From Synechococcus sp. CC9616 (lineage in GTDB: Bacteria; Cyanobacteriota; Cyanobacteriia; PCC-6307; Cyanobiaceae): DNA of 64,000 bases. Below the pieces are notes generated by a model. That model searched no databases and was not told where the DNA came from. It saw only the letters and a program-made list of their open reading frames with translations. This document shows, piece by piece, positions 17,645 to 30,745 of the stretch (the stretch's first letter is position 1; every line of letters starts with the position of its first letter). Location of the stretch: positions 1,471,217-1,535,216 of the forward strand of contig NZ_KI911558.1 of assembly GCF_000515235.1 (NCBI RefSeq), written 5' to 3'. The position numbers and the translations under genes were made by a program.

Positions 17645-18694
17645 ATGCGAGAAAACAAGAAGCTAAATATCAAACTTATTGCCATTGCAAAAAATGAAGC
17701 CCCTTATATCGCCCCATGGGTTTTTCACCATTTTCGGATAGGCATAGATAGCATCGAGATTTACATTAATAATACAGACGATAATAGCGTAAAAATATGC
17801 AAAGGCATCAGAAAAGTCGAGCCCAGATTCAATTTTGTAAGAGCTGATAAAATTTTTAAAAAATCTCTTGCAAAAAAGCGTTCTTTTCAAATCACGGCAT
17901 ACAACAGGGCGTTGAAAAAAGCTCAAAAATCCAAAGAGTCCATCACTCATTTACTTATTCTTGATTTAGATGAATATCTGACACAAAGAAATCTAGACGG
18001 GAATTTCAAGAAGTTTTTACGGCGATCCCTAGATTCCGATGTAGTTTCATTTTTGTGGTACTCAGACGACTTTGGAAACAGAAAAAAAGCATTTGGAAAT
18101 ATTTTCGATAATCCTACAACTCTCTACAGGATGGATCACGTAAAGTCAATTGTAAAAATTAGCCCTAAATTAAAGTCTTGCAGCCACCATAATTTCATAT
18201 TCGAAGATCAAAGCAATCCCAAAAATACATTTTCTTCTTTGCGCAAAGTTCAACTAAGCGATGGGGACAATTCATCCTTTAATAGATGTAAAATCAACAA
18301 AGACTTCCTCGACAGACTCAACCCAAAAACTCCTGAGAAATGGTTTGTATTGCATCAAATATATCGATCAGAGCCTGAATATCTTGCCTCACTATGCAGA
18401 GGGAGGAAGCACAATAATGATAATAGCCTCCTAAAAGTTAATCGCTGGGGACGGCAACCATATCCATACTACAAATCAAAGAGCTTAAGAATACGGATAC
18501 AGCCAAAGAAATTAGAAGCGTACAATCATGACTTCCGGCAATTTACAAAAAAAACTAAAATGAAAAGAAAACTGAGGCGTGCACAGAGAATGGTTCTCGC
18601 AACCGCAAAACATCTTGATCAGCTCATCAAAGAAGATTTAACAATAATATCTACATATAAAAATATTTTTAGCGGCACAATATATGATAATTAA
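17645..18694 (+). CDS. Glycosyltransferase family 2-like protein
   Basis: A 349-residue protein with the start of a GT-A-type glycosyltransferase of the family-2/92 kind: KLIAIAKNEAPYIAPWVFHH at residues 10-29, IEIYINNTDDNS, then the metal-binding LILDLDEYL at about 104-112. The C-terminal third is very basic (KKTKMKRKLRRAQR). There is no signal peptide or membrane segment, so it would act in the cytoplasm on a nucleotide-sugar donor. Composition is AT-rich with many AAA and AAT codons, like the adjacent sulfotransferase and unlike the flanking core genes. Donor and acceptor are unknown. Confidence 0.8.
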   Translation: MRENKKLNIKLIAIAKNEAPYIAPWVFHHFRIGIDSIEIYINNTDDNSVKICKGIRKVEPRFNFVRADKIFKKSLAKKRSFQITAYNRALKKAQKSKESITHLLILDLDEYLTQRNLDGNFKKFLRRSLDSDVVSFLWYSDDFGNRKKAFGNIFDNPTTLYRMDHVKSIVKISPKLKSCSHHNFIFEDQSNPKNTFSSLRKVQLSDGDNSSFNRCKINKDFLDRLNPKTPEKWFVLHQIYRSEPEYLASLCRGRKHNNDNSLLKVNRWGRQPYPYYKSKSLRIRIQPKKLEAYNHDFRQFTKKTKMKRKLRRAQRMVLATAKHLDQLIKEDLTIISTYKNIFSGTIYDN

Positions 18695-18826
18695 TGCGTA
18701 ATCGCATCTCCCAGCAGACACCTGTTAATAAGATTGCGAGCGCTGTATTATTTAAAACAACAATCCCTGTCCCTGTCACTAGTAAACTCAGACTTGCAAG
18801 GGCTAGCAAGCACTTGCATCAATCGC

Positions 18827-19444
18827 TTAACGCCAGTCCGAAAACAAATGAACATATTTATCAATAATATCACATGCATCAAATTTACTCGGATCAACAT
18901 TGAATAGCGCAGAACGTCCGATCATTTCGTCTGGAATAATTAAATCACTAAATACATCGTAATACTCCCGGTCTGCATAGTCATCCCATAGAACTTGCAT
19001 AGACTTCTGACAATATAAAAGAGCAACTAAAAAACATGCTGCTCGCCAACGGCCATCTATAAAAACAAATTTAGGGCATTCACCACGACCCCTTAAAATA
19101 TGCCATGGCTTTAACATGCAACGAACAAATTTCTGCATCCTTACAACACCAATACCCTCTAAATCAGTATCTGGATACCCCCATTCCTTAGTCAAGCCAA
19201 CATCCAAGTGAACTGGAACAATTCTGTTCATCAGTCCCAAATTATTAATATTTAACAAGAGTCTCGCGAGCCATGCGGAGTCAGTTTCGCAGCAATAAAC
19301 TCGATTATTTGGATTGCTTTGGAGAGCCAAAAGTGTAGAGCCCCCACTGCCAAACTCAAGAATTGTCCCTCCAATACTTTTATAAGTATGCTCTAGATAA
19401 ACTTTTGTCTTTTCATCCAGTGTCAGCTCAAATGATTCACTCAT
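18827..19444 (-). CDS. Small SAM-dependent methyltransferase-like protein
   Basis: A 205-residue protein with a class I methyltransferase motif I: GGTILEFGSGGSTLLAL at about residues 25-41, followed by CCETDSAWL, which would hold the acidic ribose-binding residue. A later VFIDGRWRAACFL resembles the strand beta-4 region of sugar or glycan methyltransferases. The ATG at 19444 is preferred to the TTG before it. It converges with the glycosyltransferase and is AT-rich. It may modify the same surface glycan as its neighbours, but this is inference. Confidence 0.65.
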   Translation of the reverse strand: MSESFELTLDEKTKVYLEHTYKSIGGTILEFGSGGSTLLALQSNPNNRVYCCETDSAWLARLLLNINNLGLMNRIVPVHLDVGLTKEWGYPDTDLEGIGVVRMQKFVRCMLKPWHILRGRGECPKFVFIDGRWRAACFLVALLYCQKSMQVLWDDYADREYYDVFSDLIIPDEMIGRSALFNVDPSKFDACDIIDKYVHLFSDWR

Positions 19445-19504
19445 CAAAAAAGACGCCCCTTAAGTCCTTCTAACAATAATACAATAATCTCTAATAATTC
19501 AACT

Positions 19505-19542
19505 CAAAAAAATTCCCCCGCCAACTCTGACAGGGGAATTTA
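19505..19542 (-). terminator. Terminator of the groES-groEL operon
   Basis: On the minus strand an 8-bp stem AATTCCCC/GGGGAATT with a 14-base loop is followed by a T-run (positions 19512-19506). It lies about 20 bases after the groEL stop codon. Confidence 0.75.
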
Positions 19543-19560
19543 CTAATACTCGAACTTATA

Positions 19561-21282
<1,722 letters not shown>

Positions 21283-21368
21283 TCAGACGTTGCTTGTCCT
21301 GACAACAGATCTTGAGCAATCAATGCCTGGACGATTGATCCTTCAACGAACGATCAGTTGACGACCGA

Positions 21369-23383
<2,015 letters not shown>

Positions 23384-23384
<1 letters not shown>

Positions 23385-23800
23385 TGAGTGGTTCCCTCAC
23401 CCTCCGCGTTCTTTCCCCCGACAAGAACGTTTTTGATGGCAGCGCTGATGAGGTGATTTTGCCCAGCACCACTGGGCAGCTGGGCATTCTTCCCGGCCAC
23501 ATTTCCCTCCTCACCGCCATCGATGTGGGTGTTCTTCGGGTGCGTGCAGACGGTGGCTGGAATTCCATCGCCCTGATTGGAGGCTTCGCTGAGGTTGATG
23601 CCGACGAAGTGACGGTTCTGGTAAACAACGCAGAACTCGGCAGCACGATTGATCCCAGCGTCGCTGAAAGCGAACTCCAGGCTGCTTCTACAGCCGTTAC
23701 CGGCATGGAAGGCCAACCTGCATCACCTGAGAAGGTGAAAGCACAACAGCAGTTAAGTCTGGCCAAGGCCCGGGTTCAAGCCAGCAAATCCAGCGACTGA
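23384..23800 (+). CDS. atpC: ATP synthase subunit epsilon
   Basis: A 138-residue epsilon subunit of F1. The N-terminal beta sandwich is recognised by LTLRVLSPDKNVFDG, DEVILPSTTGQLGILPGHISLLTAIDVGVLRVR. The C-terminal helical hairpin is Ala/Gln-rich. It links the rotor to the catalytic head and inhibits ATP hydrolysis. The ATG overlaps the atpD stop (TGATG). An intrinsic terminator follows. Confidence 0.95.
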
Positions 23801-23825
23801 TCCAGCTGGGCTCCATTGATGACAG

Positions 23826-23853
23826 AACCAGAGCCAATGGCTCTGGTTTTTTT
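23826..23853 (+). terminator. Terminator of the atpD-atpC operon
   Basis: A perfect 8-bp stem CCAGAGCC/GGCTCTGG with a three-base loop, extended by AA/TT, is followed by seven T residues. It is 25 bases after the atpC stop. Confidence 0.93.
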
Positions 23854-23887
23854 ATGGGCAATCAGGTCACACACATCTCTGAAAGAC

Positions 23888-23918
23888 AAAAAAAAATGAC
23901 CCGCCAAGGCGGGCCATT
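23888..23918 (-). terminator. Terminator of the PSRP-3 gene
   Basis: On the minus strand a stem CCCGCC/GGCGGG, extended by AATG/CATT around one mismatch, is followed by a T-run of eight or nine. It faces the atpC terminator in the short convergent spacer. Confidence 0.85.
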
Positions 23919-23950
23919 GGGCTGACCAATGAGTCAGATCAGATCAAGAA

Positions 23951-24499
<549 letters not shown>

Positions 24500-24562
24500 T
24501 CAGAACAAACAACTAACCTACCAGCCGCCCCAGCCGTTCTTCTCCTGAAACCCTCCCTCCTG

Positions 24563-25291
24563 TTGTTCGACATCGACGGTGTCATCCGGGATGTCGCAGG
24601 CAGCTACAGACGGGCGCTGCAGGAAACCGTTCATCACTACTGCGGCTGGAAGCCGAGCCCGAACGACATCGACGTCCTCAAGTCGGAAGGGCTTTGGAAC
24701 AACGACTGGGATGCCAGTCTCGAGCTGCTGAGGCGTCGGGGCTGCAGCGTGCCAATGCGCAGCAGCCTCGTGCGTGTGTTCAGCGACTTCTACTTCGGTG
24801 GCAATCCCGATGGTGATCCCGCCAACTGGAGCGGTTTCATCAGAGATGAGCCGTTGTTGGTGGCGAAATCCTTCTTCGATCAGCTCCAGGCCCAGGGGCA
24901 CCGCTGGGGATTCGTCAGCGGTGCCGAACCGGCGTCCGCCCGATTCGTCCTCAGCCAACGTCTAGGTCTGGTCGATCCACCCTTGATCGCCATGGGCGAT
25001 GCACCCGACAAACCGGATCCCACCGGCTTGATTCGCATGGCCAAGCAGCTGGCCGCCGGCGAAGTGCCCCGCTGGATCGCTTACATCGGCGACACGGTGG
25101 CCGATGTGCACACGGTGCTCAATGCCCGCGAGCGGCAACCGGAACTTCCCTGGCGCAGCCTTGCTGTGGCCCCACCGCACATCACAGATGTGACGAGGTA
25201 TCACCAGCAGCTGCAGGACGCCGGCGCCGACCGCATCGTGGACGCAACCCGGGAGTTGCTCCCAATCCTTATGGAAGGACTGACCCCATGA
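24563..25291 (+). CDS. HAD-superfamily hydrolase, subfamily IA
   Basis: A protein of about 242 residues resembling the TIGR01548-type HAD family. The nucleophile motif LFDIDGVIRD is at the very start, followed by motif II-like GFVSGAEPASA and motif III/IV (DKPDPTGL, then YIGDTVADVHTV). It is likely a small-molecule phosphatase; the substrate is unknown. No ATG precedes the motif in frame, so TTG at 24563 or a nearby CTG is used; the start is uncertain by a few codons. Its stop overlaps the following antiporter gene by four bases. Confidence 0.82.
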   Translation: MFDIDGVIRDVAGSYRRALQETVHHYCGWKPSPNDIDVLKSEGLWNNDWDASLELLRRRGCSVPMRSSLVRVFSDFYFGGNPDGDPANWSGFIRDEPLLVAKSFFDQLQAQGHRWGFVSGAEPASARFVLSQRLGLVDPPLIAMGDAPDKPDPTGLIRMAKQLAAGEVPRWIAYIGDTVADVHTVLNARERQPELPWRSLAVAPPHITDVTRYHQQLQDAGADRIVDATRELLPILMEGLTP

Positions 25292-26445
25292 CCGACGCAG
25301 CCTCTCAACGAAATAGGGGATTAATCCCACTGCTGCTCCCGATCCTGGTTGGTCTTGCTGCTCTGGCTGCAATCGAATTCAGCGGCGTGATGGGCTGGCT
25401 GCTGGTACAACCCACCTCCGTCGTGCTCGGCGGACTGATTCTGCTCAGCGGCGTGGTGCTATTGCTCTCCCGCAGCGTGGCCAACCAGGCTGACCGGGTA
25501 TCCGAGCTGATCGGACAGCCCTACGGAACCCTGGTGCTGACAGCGGCCGTGATGACGATCGAACTGGCCCTCGTCGCCAGCACGATGCTCACCGGCGAAC
25601 GCAACCCGACCCTGGCCAGGGATTCAATGTTTTCGGTGGTGATGATCGCCCTCACTGGAGTGACCGGTCTCTGCAACGTGCTGGCAGCAGTACGCCGCGG
25701 TGCCCTTTGCGACGACGGCAAGGTGGACACCAGCCAGATGGTGGGTCCCAACCTGCTGGGTGCCCTCACCTACTTCGATCTGATCAGCACCATGTGCGTA
25801 CTGGCCCTGGTGATTCCCAATTTCAGCCGCAGCACCACGGAAGCGAACTTCAGCACTCCGGTGAATGTGGTGCTGTCCGTGGTGGCACTGGGGGTGTACG
25901 CCGTTTTTCTCACCGCCCAGATGGGGCGCTACAGCAACCTCTACACCGAACGCGAGAACCTGATCATCCGCGACGATGACATCCTCGAGGCTGAAGAGCC
26001 TGGCCTGCCGCTGTGGAAAGCCGCCACGTTGTTGGTGGTCGGCCTGCTGGTGGTGTGCCTGATCGCTGAGTCGATGGGCCAGCTCATTGAAACCGGCATC
26101 ACCGACCTGGGGTTGCCCAGCTCCCTGGCCGGCGTGCTGGTGGCCATGTTGATCCTGGCGCCGGAAGCACTCAATGCCGTGCAGGCGGCTTCGCAGGGGG
26201 AAGTGCAACGCTCGATCAACACGCTGTATGGCTCCGTGGTGGCCACCGTGAGCCTCACGGTGCCTGCTGTGCTGGTTCTTGGGGTCATCACCAACACCGA
26301 CGTCATCCTGGGGCTGGAGCCCTTCGAGATGGTGCTTCTGGCCCTCACCTTGATTCTGAGTTACCCCCACGCTCGACTCACCGGCATCGAAGGCTTGATG
26401 AAGCTGGTGATCTTTCTGTTCTGGATCCTGCTGCAGGTGGCCTAG
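25288..26445 (+). CDS. ChaA-type calcium/sodium:proton antiporter
   Basis: A 385-residue membrane protein with about eleven hydrophobic segments. The two halves carry the cation/proton exchanger repeats typical of ChaA: SELIGQPYGTLVLTAAVMTIELALVAS with an acidic residue, and APEALNAVQAASQGEVQRSINTLYGSVVATVSL in the second half. It would export Ca2+ or Na+ in exchange for protons. ATG at 25288 overlaps the HAD gene stop (ATGA). It overlaps the convergent pepP gene by four bases. Whether it works in the plasma or thylakoid membrane cannot be seen. Confidence 0.88.
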   Translation: MTDAASQRNRGLIPLLLPILVGLAALAAIEFSGVMGWLLVQPTSVVLGGLILLSGVVLLLSRSVANQADRVSELIGQPYGTLVLTAAVMTIELALVASTMLTGERNPTLARDSMFSVVMIALTGVTGLCNVLAAVRRGALCDDGKVDTSQMVGPNLLGALTYFDLISTMCVLALVIPNFSRSTTEANFSTPVNVVLSVVALGVYAVFLTAQMGRYSNLYTERENLIIRDDDILEAEEPGLPLWKAATLLVVGLLVVCLIAESMGQLIETGITDLGLPSSLAGVLVAMLILAPEALNAVQAASQGEVQRSINTLYGSVVATVSLTVPAVLVLGVITNTDVILGLEPFEMVLLALTLILSYPHARLTGIEGLMKLVIFLFWILLQVA

Positions 26446-27767
26446 GGACGCTCCATCGCTGCCAGGCTCTTCTGCGCCGCGGCTGTCATCACCTCACAGC
26501 CCCCGTTGACCACAGCCACATCGTCCTCGATGCGAATCCCGATTCCCTTCCAGCGGTCATCGATCGCCGGCTGACCCTCCGGCACCGCCAGACGATCGCT
26601 CACGTAAAGCCCTGGCTCAACGGTAAGAACCATCCCCTCGGTGAGGTTGGCTGGCTTCTCACCCAGCCGATAAGCCCCGACATCGTGGACATCCAGTCCC
26701 AGCCAGTGACCGGTTCGATGCATGTAGAGATGGCGGTAGTCGCCCCGTTCAATCACACCCTCGGAATCACCACTGAGCAAGCCCAGCTCAATCAGGCCGT
26801 CCACCAGCACCGTCAGTGCCGTGAGGTGAACCTCCTCAGCCGTCCCGCCGGGACGCACCGCATCGATCGCCGCCTGCTGGGCTGAAAGCACCAGGCTGTA
26901 AAGGTCTCGCTGCTCAGCGGTGAAGTGGCCGTTGATCGGAAAGGTGCGGGTGATATCGCCGTTGTAGTAGTCCGAGATCGAACAACCGGCGTCGATCAAC
27001 AACAGATCTCCATCACGCAGTTCTGCCGAGTTGGCCGTGTAGTGGAGAACACAGGCATTGTCTCCGCCGGCAACGATCGATCCATAAGCCGGACCACGGG
27101 CACCGCTGCTGCGGAAATGAGCTTCGATCGCGGACTGAATCTGGGCTTCATTCATCCCGGGTTCGGTGATCGAGCGGGCCAGTTCATGGGCCTCCGCCGA
27201 GAGACGACAGGCCTCCCGCATGCGATCCAGCTCGTGGGGTTCCTTGCACAACCTCAGACGGTGCAGGATCGGACATGGAGCCACCAGGCCGAGGGCGGCA
27301 CTGCCGGATCGCGAAGCGCGATCCAGCTGACGCCCCCAGGTTTGCAACACCAGCGGCTCCACCTGCGGATGACGACCAACACGAAAAGCGATTGCGTCTG
27401 CTCCATCAAGAAACTCGGTGAGCCGTCCCTGAAGCTGATCCAGCGGGTAAGCGATGTCAGCCCCGAACCGCTCAACCGCACCTTCAGTGCCCCAACGAAA
27501 CCCGGTCCAGACCTCGGCGGCAGGATCCTTGGGATGCACAAACAGCACGAAGCGCTCTCCTTCCGGCCGATGGGGAAGCAACAGCGCCACAGCATCCGGC
27601 TCATCAAAACCGGTGAGGTAGAAGAAATCGCTGTTCTGGCGAAAGGGCCACTCACAATCCGCGTGATGGGTGGCCAGAGGGGCAGCGGGAATCACGGCAG
27701 CGGCTGACCCCAGCTCCGCCATGAATCGCTCACGGCGTCGGCCATAAAGAGCTGGATCCATGGCCAT
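26442..27767 (-). CDS. pepP: Xaa-Pro aminopeptidase (aminopeptidase P)
   Basis: A 441-residue M24B metallopeptidase that removes N-terminal residues preceding proline. The N-terminal AMP_N domain (ERFMAELGSAAAVIPAA, FRQNSDFFYLTGF) is followed by the pita-bread catalytic domain. The five dinuclear-metal ligands are recognisable in LLIDAG, NGDITR, HRTGHWLGLDVHD, TVEPGLY and RIEDDV. ATG at 27767 or 27761 are both possible; GTG at 27770 is less likely. The 3' end overlaps the antiporter gene. Confidence 0.93.
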   Translation of the reverse strand: MAMDPALYGRRRERFMAELGSAAAVIPAAPLATHHADCEWPFRQNSDFFYLTGFDEPDAVALLLPHRPEGERFVLFVHPKDPAAEVWTGFRWGTEGAVERFGADIAYPLDQLQGRLTEFLDGADAIAFRVGRHPQVEPLVLQTWGRQLDRASRSGSAALGLVAPCPILHRLRLCKEPHELDRMREACRLSAEAHELARSITEPGMNEAQIQSAIEAHFRSSGARGPAYGSIVAGGDNACVLHYTANSAELRDGDLLLIDAGCSISDYYNGDITRTFPINGHFTAEQRDLYSLVLSAQQAAIDAVRPGGTAEEVHLTALTVLVDGLIELGLLSGDSEGVIERGDYRHLYMHRTGHWLGLDVHDVGAYRLGEKPANLTEGMVLTVEPGLYVSDRLAVPEGQPAIDDRWKGIGIRIEDDVAVVNGGCEVMTAAAQKSLAAMERP

Positions 27768-27851
27768 CACGCCCGCATCAGTTGATCAGGATGGCAGCTC
27801 GAAGCTCCTGGTTGCCTGACGTCGATAACATGAGCTTCACGGAAATCAGCA

Positions 27852-28850
27852 ATGGGCTCTGACCTGTTGGTGCTGCTGCTGCTGGTGGTCGTTGTGCTGC
27901 TCGGCTCTGCACTCTGCTCAGGAGTGGAAGCGGCAATGCTGACGGTCAGTCCGATCCGCGTTCACGAATTGGCCGCGCGCCGTCAGCCGGTTGCGGGTGC
28001 GCGGCGCCTGGCGCAGCTGCGTCAGCGCCTGGGAAGAACCCTCTCGGTGCTGGTGATTGCGAACAACGGCTTCAACATTTTCGGCAGCCTGATGCTCGGT
28101 GGTTACGCCGCCTGGGTTTTTGAGCAACGAGGCATTGGCGGTATCGCCCTGCCACTGTTCTCTGTAGGCCTCACCGTGCTGGTGATGCTGCTTGGCGAGA
28201 TCTTGCCCAAAGCGCTCGGCAGCCGTCTGGCCCTGCCGGTTTCACTGGCGAGCGCCCCGGTTCTCCACTGGCTCGGCCTGCTGCTCAAGCCACTGGTGTT
28301 ACTGCTGGAACGGCTGCTGCCAGCGATCACCGCGGAAGCCGAGCTCTCAACCAATGAAGACGAGATCCGCCTGCTGGCCAGACTCGGATCCCAAAAAGGC
28401 CAGATCGAAGCGGATGAGGCCGCGATGATCGGCAAGGTTTTTCAGCTGAATGACCTCACAGCACGGGACCTGATGACGCCGAGGGTGGCAGCGCCAACCC
28501 TGGATGGAGCCCTCAGCCTGGAGGCTCAGCGCCAGCTGTTGTTGGACAACAACGCTGCCTGGTGGGTGGTTCTGGGAGACCAGGTGGACAAGGTGCTAGG
28601 GGTGGCCAGTCGAGAGCGCCTGCTCACGGCCTTGCTCGAGAACCGAGGACTGCTGACCCCTGCAGATCTCAGTGAAACGGTGGATTACGTCCCCGAAATG
28701 ATTCGTGCCGATCGATTGCTGACCGGTTTTCGCCGGGACAGCAGCGGAGTACGCGTCGTGGTGGATGAGTTCGGCGGCTTCGTTGGCGTCATCGGTGCGG
28801 AATCCGTTCTCGCCGTGCTGGCGGGGGGGTGGCGCAAGCCGGCAGCATGA
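27852..28850 (+). CDS. CNNM/CBS-domain membrane protein (CorC/HlyC type)
   Basis: A 332-residue protein with an N-terminal CNNM transmembrane domain of about four segments (LLVLLLLVVVVLLGSALCSGVEAAML, then LPLFSVGLTVLVMLLGEILPKALG) and a C-terminal pair of CBS modules starting at LTARDLMTPRV. The family is linked to magnesium or other divalent-cation export and tolerance. The usual CorC/HlyC C-terminal domain is missing, and the protein ends soon after the second CBS. Its stop overlaps the GTPase start (ATGA) at 28847, so the two are translationally coupled. Confidence 0.88.
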   Translation: MGSDLLVLLLLVVVVLLGSALCSGVEAAMLTVSPIRVHELAARRQPVAGARRLAQLRQRLGRTLSVLVIANNGFNIFGSLMLGGYAAWVFEQRGIGGIALPLFSVGLTVLVMLLGEILPKALGSRLALPVSLASAPVLHWLGLLLKPLVLLLERLLPAITAEAELSTNEDEIRLLARLGSQKGQIEADEAAMIGKVFQLNDLTARDLMTPRVAAPTLDGALSLEAQRQLLLDNNAAWWVVLGDQVDKVLGVASRERLLTALLENRGLLTPADLSETVDYVPEMIRADRLLTGFRRDSSGVRVVVDEFGGFVGVIGAESVLAVLAGGWRKPAA

Positions 28851-30160
28851 GGCCCATGAATCAGGTTGTGATCCCACCTCCAGCCAGCATCGATCGGTGC
28901 TGGCAGCTGCTGCAGCGCTGGCGCGGTGAGTTGCAACTCACACGACGCGAACAGGGCGTGCTGGCGGGATCCCTGGTGGTGCTGGACCGTCAACTGCTAC
29001 GGCTGAGGCAACGTCGGCTCCGCATTGCCGTCTTCGGTCGAGTCGGTGTCGGCAAATCCAGCCTGATCAATGCCTTGGTCGGGACGGATGTAATGGAGAC
29101 GGATGTCGCCCACGGAAAGACAAGGCGGCAACAGGCCGTGAACTGGCCGATCCCCATCCCAGGACTGGATCAGGTCGAACTGGTCGATACCCCCGGCATC
29201 GATGAAATCCAGGCCGCGGCCCGCGCCCGTCTGGCTCGTCGAATCGCCATGGACGCGGATCTCGTGCTTCTGGTGATCGACAGCGACCTGACGCGCACGG
29301 ATCAGGACGGCCTCAAGGTGCTGCAGGATTCCGGCAAACCTGTCCATCTGGTCCTCAACCGGAGCGACCGCTGGCAAGCCGACGAGATCACAGAGGTGCT
29401 GAGCAGCATCCGCTCGCGCCTGAGCTCTGACATTCCACTGACAGCCGTCGCCGCTGCTCCTCGACGACCCGTGATTGACGAGGATGGGCGCGTCCGCAGT
29501 GAGCCGGTTGCCGCCAGGGTTGAGGCCTTGCGGGTTCGACTGCTCGAAACGCTCGAAACGGAAGGATCACTGCTGCTGGCCTTGCAGTCGTTGAGTCAGG
29601 CGGATCGGTTCCAGCATGCGCGGCAGCAGCTGCGTCTGCAGCAGCACCGACGGCGAGCCCAGGGACTGATCGGACGCTTTGCCGCAGCCAAGGCGACAGG
29701 GGTGGCTGCCAATCCTGTGATGGCTCTCGACCTGGCGGCGGGGCTGGCCTGCGACACAGCCCTTGTGATGCAACTGTGCCAGCTCTACGGCCTGCCGTTG
29801 GCGCCATCATCCGCGCGTCAACTGTTGCGGCGCCTCTCCCAGGACAACGCCCTCCTGGTCGGCATCCAACTGGGACTGACGGCGTTGAAGCAGGGTCTGA
29901 TCCTGATGGCACCCATCAGCGGTGGCATGAGTCTTGCCCCCGCCGCGCCCGTTGCTCTGGCTCAGGCAGCTTTGGCCGTGCACACCACCAGACGAACCGG
30001 CCAGGTCGTGGCCGAGGAGCTGATGCGTGGCCTGCATCGCTGCGGCGGGCAGCCAGGCGCCCTTCTGATGCGACTGAGTCAGAGCGATCCGGTCGTGCGC
30101 TACTGGATGGAGCGCTGGGGTGGACGGCCCCCGCAGACCTTGCAGCCGCTGCTGCCCTGA
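28847..30160 (+). CDS. Dynamin/Era-like GTPase with C-terminal membrane-associated domain
   Basis: A 437-residue GTP-binding protein. The G domain shows G1 GRVGVGKSSLINAL, G3 DTPG (VELVDTPGIDE) and G4 LVLNRSD, in the first ~200 residues. The C-terminal half is Ala/Leu-rich with a hydrophobic segment (LILMAPISGGMSLAPAAPVALAQAAL), as in the DUF697-type GTPases of cyanobacteria. It probably associates with a membrane. It is coupled to the CNNM gene, and an internal ATG at 28856 is an alternative start. Confidence 0.83.
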   Translation: MRPMNQVVIPPPASIDRCWQLLQRWRGELQLTRREQGVLAGSLVVLDRQLLRLRQRRLRIAVFGRVGVGKSSLINALVGTDVMETDVAHGKTRRQQAVNWPIPIPGLDQVELVDTPGIDEIQAAARARLARRIAMDADLVLLVIDSDLTRTDQDGLKVLQDSGKPVHLVLNRSDRWQADEITEVLSSIRSRLSSDIPLTAVAAAPRRPVIDEDGRVRSEPVAARVEALRVRLLETLETEGSLLLALQSLSQADRFQHARQQLRLQQHRRRAQGLIGRFAAAKATGVAANPVMALDLAAGLACDTALVMQLCQLYGLPLAPSSARQLLRRLSQDNALLVGIQLGLTALKQGLILMAPISGGMSLAPAAPVALAQAALAVHTTRRTGQVVAEELMRGLHRCGGQPGALLMRLSQSDPVVRYWMERWGGRPPQTLQPLLP

Positions 30161-30166
30161 GCTGAC

Positions 30167-30745
30167 ATGGCCCTGACCCTCGCGCTGCTCGGCACCAGCT
30201 CCGACCCACCCACGAAGGGGCATCAGTGCCTGCTGGAGGGATTGCTTGCCCGTTTCGACAGGGTCGCCACCTGGGCCAGTGACAATCCGATGAAATCCCA
30301 CGGTGCCCCACTGGATCTGCGCGCGTCCTTGCTGCAGGCCCTGGTCAGGCAGATCGGCAGTCCACGCCTGGAGCTGGTTCAGTCTCTGAGCAGCCCATGG
30401 GCGATCACCACGGTGCAGCGGGCAGCCGAACGCTGGCACGACTGGGAACTCGTGTTTGTTGTGGGCAGTGATCTGGCTGCACAGATCCCTCGCTGGAAGC
30501 AGGCCAGTGCGTTCCTGGAGGCCTGTCATCTCGCCATCGCCCCCCGTCAGGGCTGGCCTCTGTCCCCCAAGGCCACAGAAGAGCTGCGCCAGATGGGCGG
30601 CCGCCTGGAGATTCTCGATCTGGACGTTCCAGCCACTGCCAGCTCGAACCTGCGTCAGCAACCGCAGCCGAGTCAGATCCCAGGGCAGGTCTGGCCTCTC
30701 CTGCTGGAGCATCAGCTTTATGGCCTCACCCCACATCACTGCTGA
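30167..30745 (+). CDS. nadD: Nicotinate-nucleotide adenylyltransferase
   Basis: A 192-residue nucleotidyltransferase that makes nicotinate adenine dinucleotide. The N-terminal LLGTSSDPPTKGHQCLL corresponds to the GTFDPxHxGH motif of the family, with the first histidine replaced by Thr. VGSDLAAQIPRWKQA and DVPATASSNLR match the later substrate-binding and ISSTxIR regions. The context is decisive: the stop overlaps the start of nadE by one base, giving the last two steps of NAD synthesis in one unit. The altered motifs are usual for the marine Synechococcus form, as far as can be recalled. Confidence 0.85.
   Translation: MALTLALLGTSSDPPTKGHQCLLEGLLARFDRVATWASDNPMKSHGAPLDLRASLLQALVRQIGSPRLELVQSLSSPWAITTVQRAAERWHDWELVFVVGSDLAAQIPRWKQASAFLEACHLAIAPRQGWPLSPKATEELRQMGGRLEILDLDVPATASSNLRQQPQPSQIPGQVWPLLLEHQLYGLTPHHC

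Noticed and set aside
25624-26370. A 248-codon open frame antisense to the antiporter
   Set aside because: His/Gln-rich composition typical of the reverse strand of a membrane-protein gene.
29807-30739. A 310-codon open frame antisense to the GTPase and nadD
   Set aside because: Gln/Gly/His-rich shadow of two coupled genes with recognised motifs.
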